A stretch of DNA of 64,000 nt from Notospermus geniculatus (GCA_002633025.1 NMRB01000159.1:237446-301445), one strand, 5' to 3'; shown: positions 11,976 through 24,912, counted from the first letter of the stretch. Program-made: numbers and translations. Notes: generated by a model from the letters alone, not told the origin.

Positions 11976-14026
11976 TAAAATGCTTCCTCATTTCTGAATA
12001 TGGTCTTGCAATTACATGTAGGCTTATATTCAAGCCTAGCTGACAGGAACTGAATATTTTTCTTCAAAAATCGTATGGGGATTATGACCGTGTATGGCCG
12101 GCATTATTCTGTCGCCAGCTTTCGCAGCATTATGTAACCGTGGCCTTATCTGACCTTGGCTGCATGTCCCATGACATACCAGGCATGCCCTAGTATTGGT
12201 ATAATTAGAACACTTCTGCCTTGAAATAGAGTATCTGAGTCATGCTATCGGCTGATGAACTCTGGTGCTGGCAATACACTGATTCACCACGCACGCAGGG
12301 TGTACAGATCTGCTATGTTCTTTCAATACTAGAGCTACTGTACATGGATTTTCTTTCTGCATAGCGCGCCATACTGAAGAAATGAAGAGAATTCACTCGG
12401 CAATATGCTGCCGAGAAATGCCTGCAGTACGGATGCAAGCCGTCTTTTAGGTGGTAAAATGGTTAGAATGCCAACCAATGATGGCCTACGTACGTACACA
12501 TTGTGGTAGATGGACGAGTGACAAAGTTCAACTTAGAAGGGTCTTCCCAGTCCCAGAATCTTAATGAAAAAATCAATCTCCGCTCCTGCGTCAGATTACA
12601 AATGGGGGTGAAAAAGTGGCTTGTACTCTTATCTAGTAGATCATTTATATGCAACACATCTTCACTTGTAATGATTTAGCACTTTTTCCCAGCGATATTA
12701 TGAACTGCTATGATATTGCTCTTAATAGAACTACAGGAGTCAATGACCGCGGTCCACGCTTGTTTTATTAACAACGACTTTGTGATGCCCCACACGTCCC
12801 ACGCTGCATTGGGCAACCATTGAATACGTTCATCTTCAGTGATGAAACAGCAATTTTTCTTGATGCAGAATCATAATTATCTGTTTGTTGGCATTTTATT
12901 AACTGAGTTCCTGCCATGGGTTTGTCAGTATTCAGTCATCATGAAACTGCACTTGGTCCAGTGCAAGGTTTGCAGAAAATAGTCCTACCATTTTGCTGTA
13001 TTCCGTCTCTAGTTGGTCAAGACATTTGTGTGTTTTAACACAGATTCCTAACAGCAACATACTACAGAATCCTGTCAAGCAACCCTGAAACTTTTCCACG
13101 GTTGATGTCACATTTTACTTTCAAATCAACTTTATGCTCTGTGGAATCCAATGTGATCATTTGATATATTTTCTGCTTGATTAGTTTTCAACAGAATTAT
13201 GGTTTTGGATTTTAAAAAACTTCTGATTTGCACAAGCTGTAGATTAAATGGTTAATTAAATCTGAAGATAATGGTGATTGCCCACAGCAAGTTCTGCCAC
13301 CATTTATGGGATGGTTGGGTAAATTGTCAGGGCAATGGCTTGTTCGGTTTAATGGGGAAGGTTGGAAAAAATCGATGGATCGATATGCCATGTTTTCAAT
13401 GGGCGAGGTCTGTCTTGAAATGCTGATTTATGTTTCTCGGTAAAATTGGAAGACAGAGTACTTATAATTTTGACTGGTATCGTTTCGAAGTCTGTCTGAA
13501 ATCTGGAAAGTTCCTGAACTCCTGACCAGTCTGGAATCCGACGTTCAACCACCACGATACGTGGTCCACGAAGAAGTTGGTCTGGAATGTAGATTGATAT
13601 GAAGCAAAGTAATAGTGGCTAATGATGATCTTCCTACATGAATTATATACCCTTACCTTAGATGGTAATCTATAGCCAATTACAAGCCACCTTTAATACA
13701 AATATGCCAAGATTATTCTTCGCAAGATATGAAATTTACAAAAGCGTTTGCTTTGAAGATGCTCGCAATCAAGGATAATTGGCCTCATCTTGTCGATTTT
13801 TTAATCGTTTGCTGCGAGCGATTGCTGTTGTATCAGATGAGGATGAGACCGAGTAATCAAGGATGCTGGAGGGATATGTAAGAAGCATCTTTATGTATAG
13901 ATCTGGCTTAAAATTAAGTTTCCATCGTTTTGACGGAATATTATTAAATTGCATCTCTTTGGTGAGGGTTTGTTGGTAATTATCCTTGAGAATAATGTGC
14001 AAGATATGATTTTCTGTCAGTTGTTT

Positions 14027-14073
14027 TAACCCTTTGACTGCCAGTAAGAGGGTTTTGGCAAGGAGGGGGTTAA
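14027..14073. repeat. Short hairpin with TTAA ends
   Basis: TTAACCCTTTGACTGCCA is partly mirrored by TTGGCAAGGAGGGGGTTAA. A related start, TTAACCCCCTTTACTGCCA, occurs near 33360 without a clear partner. TTAA ends suggest a small piggyBac- or Kolobok-type remnant. Confidence 0.4.
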
Positions 14074-14542
14074 AGGGGCCTTGCCAATATGTTAACAGAC
14101 ATACACATTCTAAAAAATGCCATCAATAACCAACCCATTTCATCTGTTACATTCCCAAATGTGGCTCTTTTAGTTGACACATAATTTTCCTGCGTGAAAA
14201 AACCTTGATCAATGTAAAAATGAAAAGTGGGCCACTTCAAATTTGTGAAATTGCTGTTGCAATGTTGAATAGGCATTGACAAAGTTTATGAGGCAAACTG
14301 AACAAGGGATCAATGCATTTCAAGTGGTTAGATGTACATTTCATGTACATGTATGTATGCAATCCGTTAGACATGTCATCCATTAAAGGCGCAGTGCTTT
14401 CCGTTAATGCATGTATTACAGCTGCTGCCATGAAGTTTTGGTGCAATGCACTGCCGACAATGTAGGCCTGTGTGTGCCATCTGTTGTTGCCCTTCCTTGT
14501 ATCCAGGTGCCAAAGCTCATGTCCGAAACTATAGTCTGTCAG

Positions 14543-15126
14543 TTAAAGGGGCACGATATTGCCACTTTTTGTCGACAGCTGGCGCCACTAGTGGTGCCAT
14601 CATTCTCCAAAACCACAGTTTTGCCTTTCACCCCAGTGTTGCAGAATGTACGATTACAATACATGTACAATGCATACGTGGACACCCTAGGAACGAGAGT
14701 TACTCTGCATGGGACAAGGTTTGATAAGCGATAGTTCAACAATAATGTCAACAGAGGTCTCCCTAGGCGGGTATGTTTCAGCACAGCTAGGATAGGGAAG
14801 GAATACTGTGGCCCTTCAATGACACCTACATGTATATTCAAAATGATCTAGTAGGCCTGTGAAAAAGTTTCTTTGGTACAGGAAGATCCATGGATGGGGT
14901 ATTTCATGTTAAAGGAGTACAGTATGTGATCTCGAATGGGTAATTTGACTGCTGACATAGAGGGAGCCACCTAGCGGCAGCAACTGGAACTACAAAAATC
15001 CATTACAAAATGTACATAGTATAGTAAATCGGGTCCATTTGCAGACACGTAGTTTGACCCTTGGGTTGGAGAGTGGCACGGTGGTGCCGGCTGTTGAGAA
15101 AAAGTGGTAATACCGGGCTCCTTTAA
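14543..15126. mobile_element. Inverted-repeat element bounded by TTAA (584 bp)
   Basis: The left end TTAAAGGGGCACGATATTGC and the reverse complement of the right end (TTAAAGGAGCCCGGTATTAC) align for about 60 bases. TTAA at both ends fits the target site of piggyBac or Kolobok elements. A further TTAAAGGAGTACAG occurs internally near 14910. No transposase frame is present. Confidence 0.7.
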
Positions 15127-16786
15127 GTACAGCTGCAACCTGATATTGTGGAGAATTGCTCAAGATTACCAGCACAGTAAGATGGAGTCGGAAGAGCAAC
15201 ACGAACTCAATCACTATCCAAACCTATCCTTATTTTAGCCAGTATGATGAGAAACTGGTTTACTGTCAGATCTCACATTAACCTGAATGGCACGCAAATG
15301 GTATCCTTACGGCCTCATATTCTCATCTGCCCTCAGGATGTTTAAGTCATGATATCAGCTGTCTTTGCTTATAATCCCTCACGATACATGCAAAACTTTC
15401 ATCATCTTAATCATGTCCCTCAGGTGGTGCGTGGTATGGCCACAAACATAATGACGACTGAATAAAATTAACACCTTGATGATGACAGTAGTGGATTCGT
15501 AAGTTATGAAGTAAAATCATAGAGTTTCGTATATAGGAGCATCTGATAAAGGCTGCATGCACATTGCAACTGACAAAGCGGCGCAAAGCAAATTTCCCAC
15601 AGCAATGTGGCGAAAATATTTTACACACACATGCAAGCATGTAGTGTACAAAGTGAGAGCGATCAGCGCTGGCGATCGTGTGACAAGATCTAAATTTTAT
15701 GGTCGCACGAACTTCCACAGGATGTACGTGGAATCCCAGATAAGTGCTGTGTTTTTGGCAAGAACTCGCTTGTCTTCGCCTTGCTGCACCGCTTCACCAG
15801 TTCCCTTGCAGTGTGTATGCAGCCTAAAATTCTTGAAGGAGAGGATGGGTTATTAAAATCATCCCACGGATTCCTCCATCATCCATTACTCTCCTTGACG
15901 GAAATTCCATCTGCTGGCCCTGCCACCTCCGAGCTACCCTCGCATGCGATTATTCCTCGTTTATGGTCTTGACACCTGCCGAACATCAAACCAGATGACA
16001 TCGCTTTGGGATGAGCTTAGGATGAGGGGATCAAAGATTGTCCTGGTGATCCATCATGGATTGCAGGCTGCATCCTTCATCTGACATCCTAAAGTCGAAA
16101 TGTGTCATTTCAAGGTTACGTCCCGGAGCGTGTGGCGATGGAATTATAATTCTAAATGCAGCATGCGATGACTGCATAATGCTGGATCGGCCCTTAGTTT
16201 TTACGGCATTTTCTCTAAGCTGAAGCTAGCTCCACGCGACGAGAATTTGTTACGACTCTGACTGTTGGCACACTGCACAAAATAATTTCATGTCGATAGT
16301 AAGCTTGGGAAGAAAAATAGTTGACTTGACTCGTTGTTACACAAACTATTTCTTGTCGTCAGTGCTTAGGAATACGCAGTCGTCAAAGTGACATCCACAC
16401 ATGCCTGCTTGCTTTTACATGAAGCTTGTAGAAAAGGGTTAAAGTTGAAACGCACTATAAACTGCCGATGAGGTAGAAAGCCAAGGATATCGAGACTGGC
16501 TTTACTACGCAGCATTACCAATTCAAGGGGGATCAATGAAATTGAGTGCATCTGATGAAGTCATGTCATGGCAAAGCTGCTGACTGGAAGATCTATCATC
16601 TGATTGTGAGTCAAGGTCAGGGCAATGATGGAAGGATGTCGTTAAAAATCCTGAAGAATCAATAGAAAGGGATCAAGTGTGGCCAAACTGAAATGAATTG
16701 ATCAATTAAAGATAAGAGTTAATCTGGGCAGTGTTTAATTTGGAGGGATACTGAGGTAGCGTCAAGGAGCACGTCAGGTCGTTGAT

Positions 16787-16804
16787 NGGGGGGGGGGGGG
16801 GGGG
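16787..16804. repeat. Poly-G run after an ambiguous base
   Basis: One N is followed by 17 G. Homopolymer length here is unreliable, so frames crossing it mean nothing. Confidence 0.9.
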
Positions 16805-17344
16805 TGCATATCATTTCAATCACGTCATTCTGGATAGGGAGATGGGAGATAGGAAGTATTTCACTGCAACTCCAGAGGCTGTGGTGCAGATGTGGAAATT
16901 GAAAGGGTTTTCCGAAGCTGTGTGTCATCAGTGTCAGATGTGCTATCACTATCAGCACATGTTATTTGAGACCTTTGGCAGGACGTTTCGTTTTCCATGT
17001 ACGTGAAGGGACACAAATAGTAATCAATGAAAATACAATCAGATTTCTATTGACGCCAGTTGTTCGGGTGCACCGAAAATGCCCTGATGAAAGTGTTCAT
17101 CACTCATGTATACTTCCAAACCAGACTTCATTCACTCACAGTAAAGGAATGATAACTAGAACATAAATTTTGCTTGCAAGACCTGAACGAACTTCCTACC
17201 TTGTCTTAATCCTGTACAGGAAAGGTTAGACCAACATGTTTGTTGTGCAAAGCATGCAACCACCTGCTGGTGAGATGTTCTTTTCTGAAGAAGATACTAG
17301 GTATGCTGTGTTTACAAGAGGTGGGAGCTTGTTCTTCTTGATGC

Positions 17345-17640
17345 TGGGGTGTCTTGAGACTGGAACTGCAACACTTCACTGTGTAAAACGTGTCCCTAGA
17401 CGTTGGAAGAAGGTCTGAAGTGACTTGTTGTTAGCGTGAAATTCTTCATGAATGGTCCTGATGATTGGCTTACCTATAGAACCTTATGCATGGCTGTCAG
17501 TAGGACTTTGGTCTTCATGAGACAGGCTGTCTCAGACAGGAACTGGCAATATCTCACCGTGTAAACCATGACCTAGACATTGAGAGAATGTCTGAAGTGA
17601 CATATTGCTGAGGTGAATCTCCTCATGAACAGGCGTACCT
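17345..17640. repeat. Two diverged tandem units, about 180-195 bp
   Basis: The block with GTGTAAAACGTGTCCCTAGAC, GGTCTGAAGTGACTTGTTG and TCTTCATGAATGG is repeated as GTGTAAACCATGACCTAGAC, TGTCTGAAGTGACATATTG and CCTCATGAACAGG. Confidence 0.65.
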
Positions 17641-19082
17641 GGAACCTTGTTTACAAAGTAACTGTATGACCTGCAGCTCTGTAGGTTTTCTGGTTTCCAG
17701 ATCTGAAGCCTAAGGGGTGGAACCACAGTCACCTTAAGAAGCTGCAGGTCTTACCTATGGAAGCGTTTGCAAATAAGGTCCCTGGTCTTAGCTTGAAAGC
17801 TGTGACCATCAGACAACATTCCTCACAGGTATGAATTGGTAACCTTAGTTTCTGGTCATCTTTGACTGGAAGCTTTAGGGTGCAATCTTATTCCTGTAAA
17901 CAGCCACAATCAGTAATTTCTGGAAGCAGTGCAGAGCAAGATCCTCTGTCAACTTAGGAAAGACTAGAACTGAATACTTGTACATCTTTGCTTTGATGAC
18001 AAATGTGGAACTTCGAACCATCTACATCTAATCACCTTCAAGTGCATTCTCCCTAACTTTTTATAGCTCCATGCTGAGAGTGGGATTGTCTTTCTTGGTC
18101 CCTTTCTCAAGGAAAAGTAATTAAAGTGAAAAAAGCTGATCGTAACACCTGTTGCACTGATGTGGATGATGTACCCTAGCAACATTCAGCAGGCACTGAA
18201 TCATTTCTTTGACCTTTGGAAACTTTTTTAGCTGCTGTCCTGGCATTTAAGTGGTGTAGAGAGGATGAAAGCCGGCTATTGAATCATGCCGGTAACTAAG
18301 ATGTACTATTCAGAAGAATTGGCCCCATTATACTCAGCATCCTGTGCCCAGCTTCGTCTCCTGAAAGGATGGTATCTCAGTTCCTTTCTTCCTCCACAGA
18401 CGAATATCTGATCGCCGCTTTTCACTTTGGCTTCCTTGTTCATCGTATAATGTTCATATCTTATGTTCAAATATTCATGTCATTGTTAGCCGTTATGAAA
18501 TATTAATATTTGGTATCATTATGCTGTGTAAGCAAGTGATCTCAAGATAGTTAGGAACTGTTTTAGTTTTCAGTTGGTGACATTTCTGCTGTAACATGCC
18601 ACCATAAACTAATAAAAGAAACTATAAACGTCTCACTGGTGATTTCAATATTCCCCGACTTGTCCTCTTCTAGCCCTCATAACTTTGCTCGTATTCAACG
18701 GATTCCAATGATTTAACTTGCATTGTAAAATAGATTATCTCGTCTATCACCGCCCTACGTTTCATTTCAATCGATCAACGCACTNGTGTTGTGACTGGCC
18801 CCCTTCAAAAGTAGCAAACCTGCTATGATTGGTCCCGACAGAGCAGACCGTGTTTTGATTGATCCCTTCAAAGTGACATGAGAGAGTGGTGTTTTGGATT
18901 CGGCTGTAAAAAACTGTGAGCTGATATCTGATGGTTGGTCAAACCATCAGCTTCTGATTCAGATGTATGAGTTTTTGTGCGATTTATGGCTCAAAAACAA
19001 CAACATTCTGCCAGAATATGGATGCTCTAACTTCTGAGACGATCATTTGCATCCTAAATGCCAGAATATGAAATAGAAATCG

Positions 19083-19203
19083 AGTTTCTAAGGTGAAAGA
19101 CATTGCTTCCTACCAGAATCGAACCCACGGACCCTCGCATAAGGCATCAATCGCCAGCACCAAGGGGCAGCACGCCTTAAACCACTAGGCCAAATCCCCA
19201 TCT
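19083..19203 (-). mobile_element. tRNA-derived SINE, family c
   Basis: Read on the minus strand: GGGGATTTGGCCTAGTGG (A-box region), then GGGTTCGATTCTGG (B box), then a body ending near GAAAGCAATGTCTTTCACC. The interval between boxes is long, like a class II tRNA. A second copy at 57957-58223 is interrupted by a MITE; this copy gives its empty site (GCATAAGGCATC). Confidence 0.75.
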
Positions 19204-19731
19204 TCTAAATGCCAGAGTTGATATCTCTTCTCCACAAGAAGCAACAAGCTAACTTGTTAAATACTTGCAATAGTTCTACGTACTAATGTACAGTTACCAA
19301 CAAGCTGTACGAATTATGCCCCGGGGTATACTTATAATATACTACAGATCGATGCTAATTAATCATCATAATGCACTAATCTGCGTATATATGCGTTCAT
19401 TAAAATTCATCTTAAAGTTCATTAGGGAAGCTGATGGCCATCCTTGTACTAATTGGAATAATGAGTCTGTCGTATGGCACCCTCATCCCAGCTGGAGTTG
19501 AGCGCATTAATTCTCAACTGTCATGGTCGGTTGGCATCTCGTGGTGATCCTATGGGATGAATACTAATGAACTGCTGCTCGAGTAGATTAGAGAGCTGGC
19601 CCAAGAGACAGGTGGGAGGAAGAGGCCTGTTCACAGCCATGTGGGTTGGCTATAGACCCTACACCCTTATAGACCCTGTCCGTGAGCCGTCAGACACTGA
19701 CGCTTTGACCAGGGTTGCAACTGGTGCGTTA

Positions 19732-19842
19732 AGCCTAGTTCATACGCACGACCATCGGTGTCAGGTGCATAATCAAAATCTGGACACCGACTTCGTGGAG
19801 TTGATTCATATTCCAGCATCCTTCAGCGACGGCAACGCGTTA
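19732..19842. mobile_element. Diverged or truncated Harbinger-like MITE, family 2
   Basis: After TTA it starts AGCCTAGTTCATACG and continues ACGACCATCGG, matching the left arm of the complete element at 58011-58160. The right arm has decayed. Confidence 0.6.
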
Positions 19843-20343
19843 TGAAATTGTGCTGCCAGATTTATAGGGCCATGAAGTCAAACTTTGTGGCCCAATACCA
19901 ATGATTTTGATATTCACCCAGCAAGGCTTTTAATCTTACATCTTTTATAAGTGACAGTCACTTAACGTTCCGCTCCCTTCTACTAGCAATATAATGTAAC
20001 ACAAGCAGCTGGATGCCTTATGTCAACACGGAGGATACTTCAGTTTGATGAATTCGGGGGGGAAATGCATTTCAGGATGAATGTCTTCACTTTTTTTTCA
20101 AATTATTCCTTTCAAGGTTAAAAGCCGGCAAGAGGGACCATCTCAAATTTCAGCAGATCCCTTCGGGACAGAGCATCGTGTTTGATGTATGCCATAGAGG
20201 TTTCAGTTGCACCTTTGATGTTGAAACAATTTGACATATTCTTCACAGCTTGAAACCGATCGGCCTCAAAAAATATGACAACTGTGATTCAATTGTATTG
20301 AATGAATATGAATGCTTAACTCTTTCTTATTCAATCTCTGCAG

Positions 20344-20367
20344 GCCGGGGCTTTGGGAAAAGACAAG
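20344..20367 (+). CDS. Candidate 24-nt microexon of the CPEB2/3/4-like gene
   Basis: A 24-base segment is bounded by a strong 3' splice site (branch-like CTTAAC, then a pyrimidine-rich tract ending CTCTGCAG) and a 5' splice site AAG|GTAGAA. Read in the frame of the next exon it is phase 1 at both ends and encodes (S/G/R/C)-RGFGKRQ, followed by a Gly split with the next exon (GKSPFGF). Vertebrate CPEB2/3/4 genes have an alternatively spliced 24-nt exon at this position, coding a basic stretch (YGRRRGR in CPEB4) before SSLFP; FGKRQGKS lines up with YGRRRGRS. Length, phase, position and basic residues all agree. In vertebrates this exon is neuron-enriched and creates a basic-directed kinase site. 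Skipping it would keep the frame. No transcript evidence is available, so use and regulation are inferred. The 51-nt alternative exon expected upstream in vertebrates was not found. Confidence 0.72.
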
Positions 20368-22217
20368 GTAGAATCCTCTTTTAAAACATATTTTGAACAT
20401 CTTCTTTGTTATTTCAACACTGTTGGCTTGATACCCTGTGTGTTTATGTATGTTGTGGTGACGATTTGCAAATTTCTTTGTTTCTCACATTCTGTCTTTG
20501 CTGAAGTTGTGCATTTGGTGGCATTTTGGTAAAGGGTGTCATAGAAAAAATATGACGTTACCACCACTGCAACGGTATATTGGACTTACAATTCTGAATT
20601 CTGTCTAGCCAGAATCTTTTCAAATTATTTCAGATTTTGTGAATGTTATTTTCAAATCAGTAGAAAACATCTCAAAAACCAAAAATAAAATCCACACTAG
20701 GAATCAGCAGTGGGAATGTGCTTAATTGAAGTAATTGTTCTTTATGGTACCACCAGGTTCAGTGTAGTTCAGAGTAGAGCTGTTCCATCAGTCAACCACA
20801 ATCCCACACATTCTTAGTGAAGGTACCACTGGGAGGTTGAGTTGCGTTCTATACATAAATGCACAGGGACTGCCAGATGTATTCAGTGATTCATTCCTCA
20901 TTCTCTTTATCGGTGGACTGTTTTTTCTTCTTATTCAATCCTTCAGTATCTCATCAATGTCCTGTATGTCCATTTTGTGTCTCTTCAAATGCCAAAATGC
21001 ATTCAGACTACCTTTAGATGAATTGTATGACTGCATGTCTAATAGAACAATCCTGATTGAACCAAACTAGAACATTTGTACTAGACTTATACCTCTGTCA
21101 TCCAATGTGAATGGCAGTATCTCCACACCAAATCAGGGGGAGGATGTTCAACTGAAATATCAGTCATATCTACACTATAACTGTATGTTTACTAATACAG
21201 ATAGGCTGTTACTTTGATTGCCCCCACTGATCATCAGTGGAGAAGCCACCGTTTATCAATGGAGGGCAGATGGTGTAGGCCTACTACTATTCTAAAACGT
21301 TCTGCCTAGACCTTTCCTCTCAATGTTGTCTGAGCCTGATGCAGTTCTATGTCTTGTTTTCTTCCAGTCTCTTCTGTATTGGTTGTCCCTTTCTCTTCTT
21401 GGTGCTCTTCTCTTCAGAATTTTCTTCTTCTTTCATGTTTCATCTTGGTCACGATGTGGTGTAGTTCTTTCAATGCTGCGCCTGCCGAAAAAAACATATT
21501 TTGACCACTCACTGACCTACCCTCGAGGGGCGTGTGTTTGGACTGATTGTTTGCAGAATGGATAGAAAATGCCTGAAATGAATTTCAAATGAGGGTTGAT
21601 GTTGATGATGTAGAAAATAACCCAAGATCATTTGGAAGGAGGGGATAGAAAATGGCCAAAATGTATTTGGTCAGAGGTTGCTGAAAAAGGCAGTTTTCTA
21701 CTCCTACATACATGTATCCCCTCATTCAGAATGCAGAAAATTACTTGTGCCTTATTTGTTATGAAAAAAAGGTTGACGACACTATGACAGCCGACTAAGT
21801 TGCTAAAATAAGAAACTGTGTGGACATGGAAACTTTTGGCATCTCATCAATCATCTTGTACACTAACTTGAAGATCAATACTGGCACCTGCTCAAGCCCT
21901 GTACAAAATACCACTCCATACGTCACTCCTGTGACACTATAATGGTATATTTAGGTACAATATGAGCAGCTGTCAGTGTCCAGATTGCTCATTCTACTCA
22001 TTCCTGTTCACCTTTTTTTGTCGTTGCTAAGATTGAAAAATGGCGCTAACGAGGTGTTCATTTCCTTGCAATCAGATTCCATCTGCTTCCAACTCGTTAT
22101 CATTGTTTACTAATTCCACCGATACTCAACACGATAACATCATCGATATCCTTACCAATGATTGAATGTACTTTTGACATGTTCTTTTCTGTGGATTCGT
22201 GTTGTTGCGCGATTCTA

Positions 22218-22262
22218 GATTGTTGTTGTTGTTGTATGGTTCTGGATTCTTGTTGTTGTTGA
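22218..22262. repeat. GTT trinucleotide repeat, interrupted
   Basis: Two short runs of TTG/GTT units are separated by TATGGTTCTGGATTC. Confidence 0.8.
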
Positions 22263-22867
22263 GTGGTCTGTAGCAGTGAGCACAAAAATAAAGAAACCAC
22301 TCTTCTCAAACACTGGTGTAAAACCTTCATCATCAAACTTTCTAAAAAAGTGCTAATTTCTTGTTTTCGACCTCAAAATAACACGCCGGGTTAATTTACA
22401 TCAATCTTCTCAAAGCTGCTTGCTTTCCCGCAATTTATTGATTTGCACTTGATTTATGGTGTCGGTGTCTTATTTCGAATTTTCATAACTAGCGCAACCG
22501 CTCCTTAATTGTTTGTGAAAATTGTCCTTCAGGGGCATAATATAGAGAAGAGAGATGTTGTCTCCTAATTGCTCTGTATTCATCTCCAGGCTTGGGATTT
22601 GATCTCCTATTCTGTCTATTTTAGAAGCATTTTTCTCCGCGGTCCTCTCAATTTCCTTAGTTGAATGACACCTGTTCCTGCCTCAAAGAATTGAGTCCTT
22701 TATGATATAGTGAGTGAAGAAAGAAGACAGTTGTAGTCCTAGTTCTTGTGGGCGTCTCCTTATTCTTAATCTGTTTGATGATAATATTGGTATATCTCAT
22801 TGGAGAGAATAAAGGAGGAATACGCTGTAGTCCTTGTTGTCATGGGTGCCCCTTAGTTGGCTTGTGA

Positions 22868-23098
22868 GTGCCCCGTTATTTTGGTTCCTTGGCCCCGCTT
22901 ATTTTGGCTCATGTGCACCCCTTATTTTGGTTCGAGGGTTCCCCCTATTTTGGCTCAAGGCCTCCTTTATTTTGGCTGGTGGGTGGCGTTATTTTGGCTC
23001 ACAGGTCCTGCTTCATTTTGGCTGGAGGACCACCTTATTTTGTTTTGTGGATACCCCTTATTTGGCTCATGGGCATCGCAAATTTTGGCTTATTCTGA
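22868..23098. repeat. Minisatellite, about 24-26-bp unit
   Basis: CCCTTATTTTGGCTCATGGG-like units repeat about nine times with substitutions. The repetitive peptides that can be read from all three forward frames come from this array. Confidence 0.85.
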
Positions 23099-23435
23099 GT
23101 TTTGACTGATGATACCTGTGTATCTCATTGGAGTCAACAAAGGAGAAATACAGTTGTAGTCCTTGTTCTCATGGTGCCTCCTCGGCTTCATCTAATTCAA
23201 CCAGGTTGTGGTATATCTCAAGAGATGAGGATCACAGCAGCCACGTCGAGTTGCCATGTCGCCTTTCTGGCATTCCAGTATGTCTCCAAAGATCGATCCA
23301 TCATATACTATAACGAGATTTCTGATGATTTTATGAAAAGTTGGGGAGTGGAGGTAGAGTGAGGTGAGATCCCCTGGCATATGATTCACCCTCACTGACA
23401 TTGGTAGATCCTATGTTTAGCCCAGTACGCCTTTC

Positions 23436-23590
23436 TGACAGGTGGTGTCAGAGTGGTATAGGACTGTCGCAGTGTCACTCAGAGTGGTGTACATTGGAAA
23501 AATCAACACCTGTAACTTCAAGAGGTTCAATCCCTGGTCGGACCCATTCTTCGTCTGATAGAGAGGGTGACTCCCTTTGACAACGCAGGA
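23436..23590 (+). mobile_element. tRNA-derived SINE, family b
   Basis: A head with CAGAGTGGTGTA is followed by B-box-like GAGGTTCAATCCCTGG, then GGACCCATTCTTCGTCTGAT and GGGTGACTCCCTTTGACA. Related copies occur at 38345, 40105, 42868 and 58385. Confidence 0.65.
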
Positions 23591-24780
23591 TTCTGAAGGC
23601 CAAGGTCCTGAATTTGTCGTTTTACAGCTTACTGCTCCCTAATTCTGTGCTTTTCTTCAGCACATTGGCTAGCATTGCTTGCTGTTCTGACTTCATTCAC
23701 TGTGAAAGGTCAAAAAACGTACAGCAGTTCTTCGGGGATGCTGAATGCCTTTCCCTCCCAGCAAAGAAATCAGTGGAATCAATCAAAGCTTCTTAATGTG
23801 TACGGTAGTTGTCATGATGAACGCCACAGCGCTGTCTTCTTCACCGTGATCATCAGTTCTGGATGTGAACATTTCAGACTTCAAGCTGTCACTCTGCCTA
23901 GAAAACTCATTCATGTCATGACAGCGACCGGAAACCTTAACCAACCTTGGCTACTCCATCAACATTCCACAGGACAGGTCCCTCGTGCGGAGGATCGGAT
24001 AATTGCAATGTGTCTCAACGGTCGAGGAAGAGTTAAAAGATTACCAAACAATCTTTCGTCTGCTTCGACCGAACGTTGCCCGAATTACGCATGCTCGCAC
24101 TAGCGTCTTGTCACCGTCGGCGTGCTGGGTTCACGGTGGACCGAAGTACGAAAGAGTACAAAAGACTCAAGGGATTTTCATGATTAACAGAAGCAAAAAA
24201 TCTCGGCGAATTATGCCTGTTATGGCAGCTTGGGAGAGCTCCACTGATTAGATGTGACCTTTGTGGGAGGAAGCCATGAAGTATTTTTGTCTCATCAAGA
24301 TGCGGAGGTATTTTTAGGAAATCTTTCGGAAATTGTGATGGAGTGTTCCCAAAAGAGATGAAAGTTGGAACGGAATCTGGAAGAAAATTGCTCAAAGACT
24401 TCTAAATGCCAACCTATAGAATTGAGGAAACGTTTTGTATAAAGTTACCTAAAATCTTGGCAGTTCTTCAATTGCTTGTGTCTTGTATATTGTTCAGTTT
24501 AGAGAAGATTTGGTTAGGTGCAATTATGTTGTTGATGGATAAACGCAACATTCTGCAATGTACTGCCTACCAACACAACCATAGGCTCTATGTGTTGCTA
24601 TCTTTGTAAATAAGGTAGACTTCCCACACAACTGTCAACTGAATTGGCTTGGAGTACTTTGGCAGTAATCCAGCCAGCCTCACAACTTAGTTTGATAACA
24701 AGAAAATCCGGTACATGTGTACATCGTAGATAGTCCCTTATTTTGGTTTTATCAGATCAGAGAAGTCTGAAACTGCAATT

Positions 24781-24883
24781 CTGATCAGTGGGAGCATGAT
24801 TCATTGAAGTAATGGCTATATTCATGCTGGCGTTTACTGGCAGTGCCAAATGGAACTGTTCCTTCAATTGACCATGTTCCTGA
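24781..24883. mobile_element. Inverted-repeat element related to the 62-bp minisatellite
   Basis: CTGATCAGTGGGAGCATG and ATTGAAGTAATGGCT are mirrored by ACTGTTCCTTCAATTGACCATG. The same arm appears as the repeat unit at 50745-51040 and in the inverted pair at 37564-37670. Confidence 0.6.
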
Positions 24884-24912
24884 ACACAAATATGTAATGC
24901 CTTTCCTATTAA

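Larger units (their letters stand above)
1..20343 (+). other. Upstream intron or flanking region of the CPEB-like gene
   Basis: No exon was recognised before the 24-nt microexon, although the N-terminal coding region of CPEB2-4 must lie 5' of it. The stretch is therefore intron, or intron plus flanking DNA. Repeats inside it are listed separately. The segments 2920-4140, 7071-8316, 8489-10395, 10611-14026, 15127-17345, 17650-19080 and 19850-20343 hold no gene or structured element that I can support. Reading frames there are short and unlike known proteins. Confidence 0.6.

Noticed and set aside
19083-19203. Possible tRNA gene on the minus strand
   Set aside because: A and B boxes are good, but the acceptor stem does not close, a SINE body follows, and a second copy exists at 57957.
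22834-23109. Three repetitive Trp/Phe/Gly-rich frames
   Set aside because: All three forward frames are open because of the minisatellite; this is not membrane protein coding.
23675-24103. 142-codon frame
   Set aside because: No domain, ordinary length for a chance frame in this much DNA, and no splice or promoter support.
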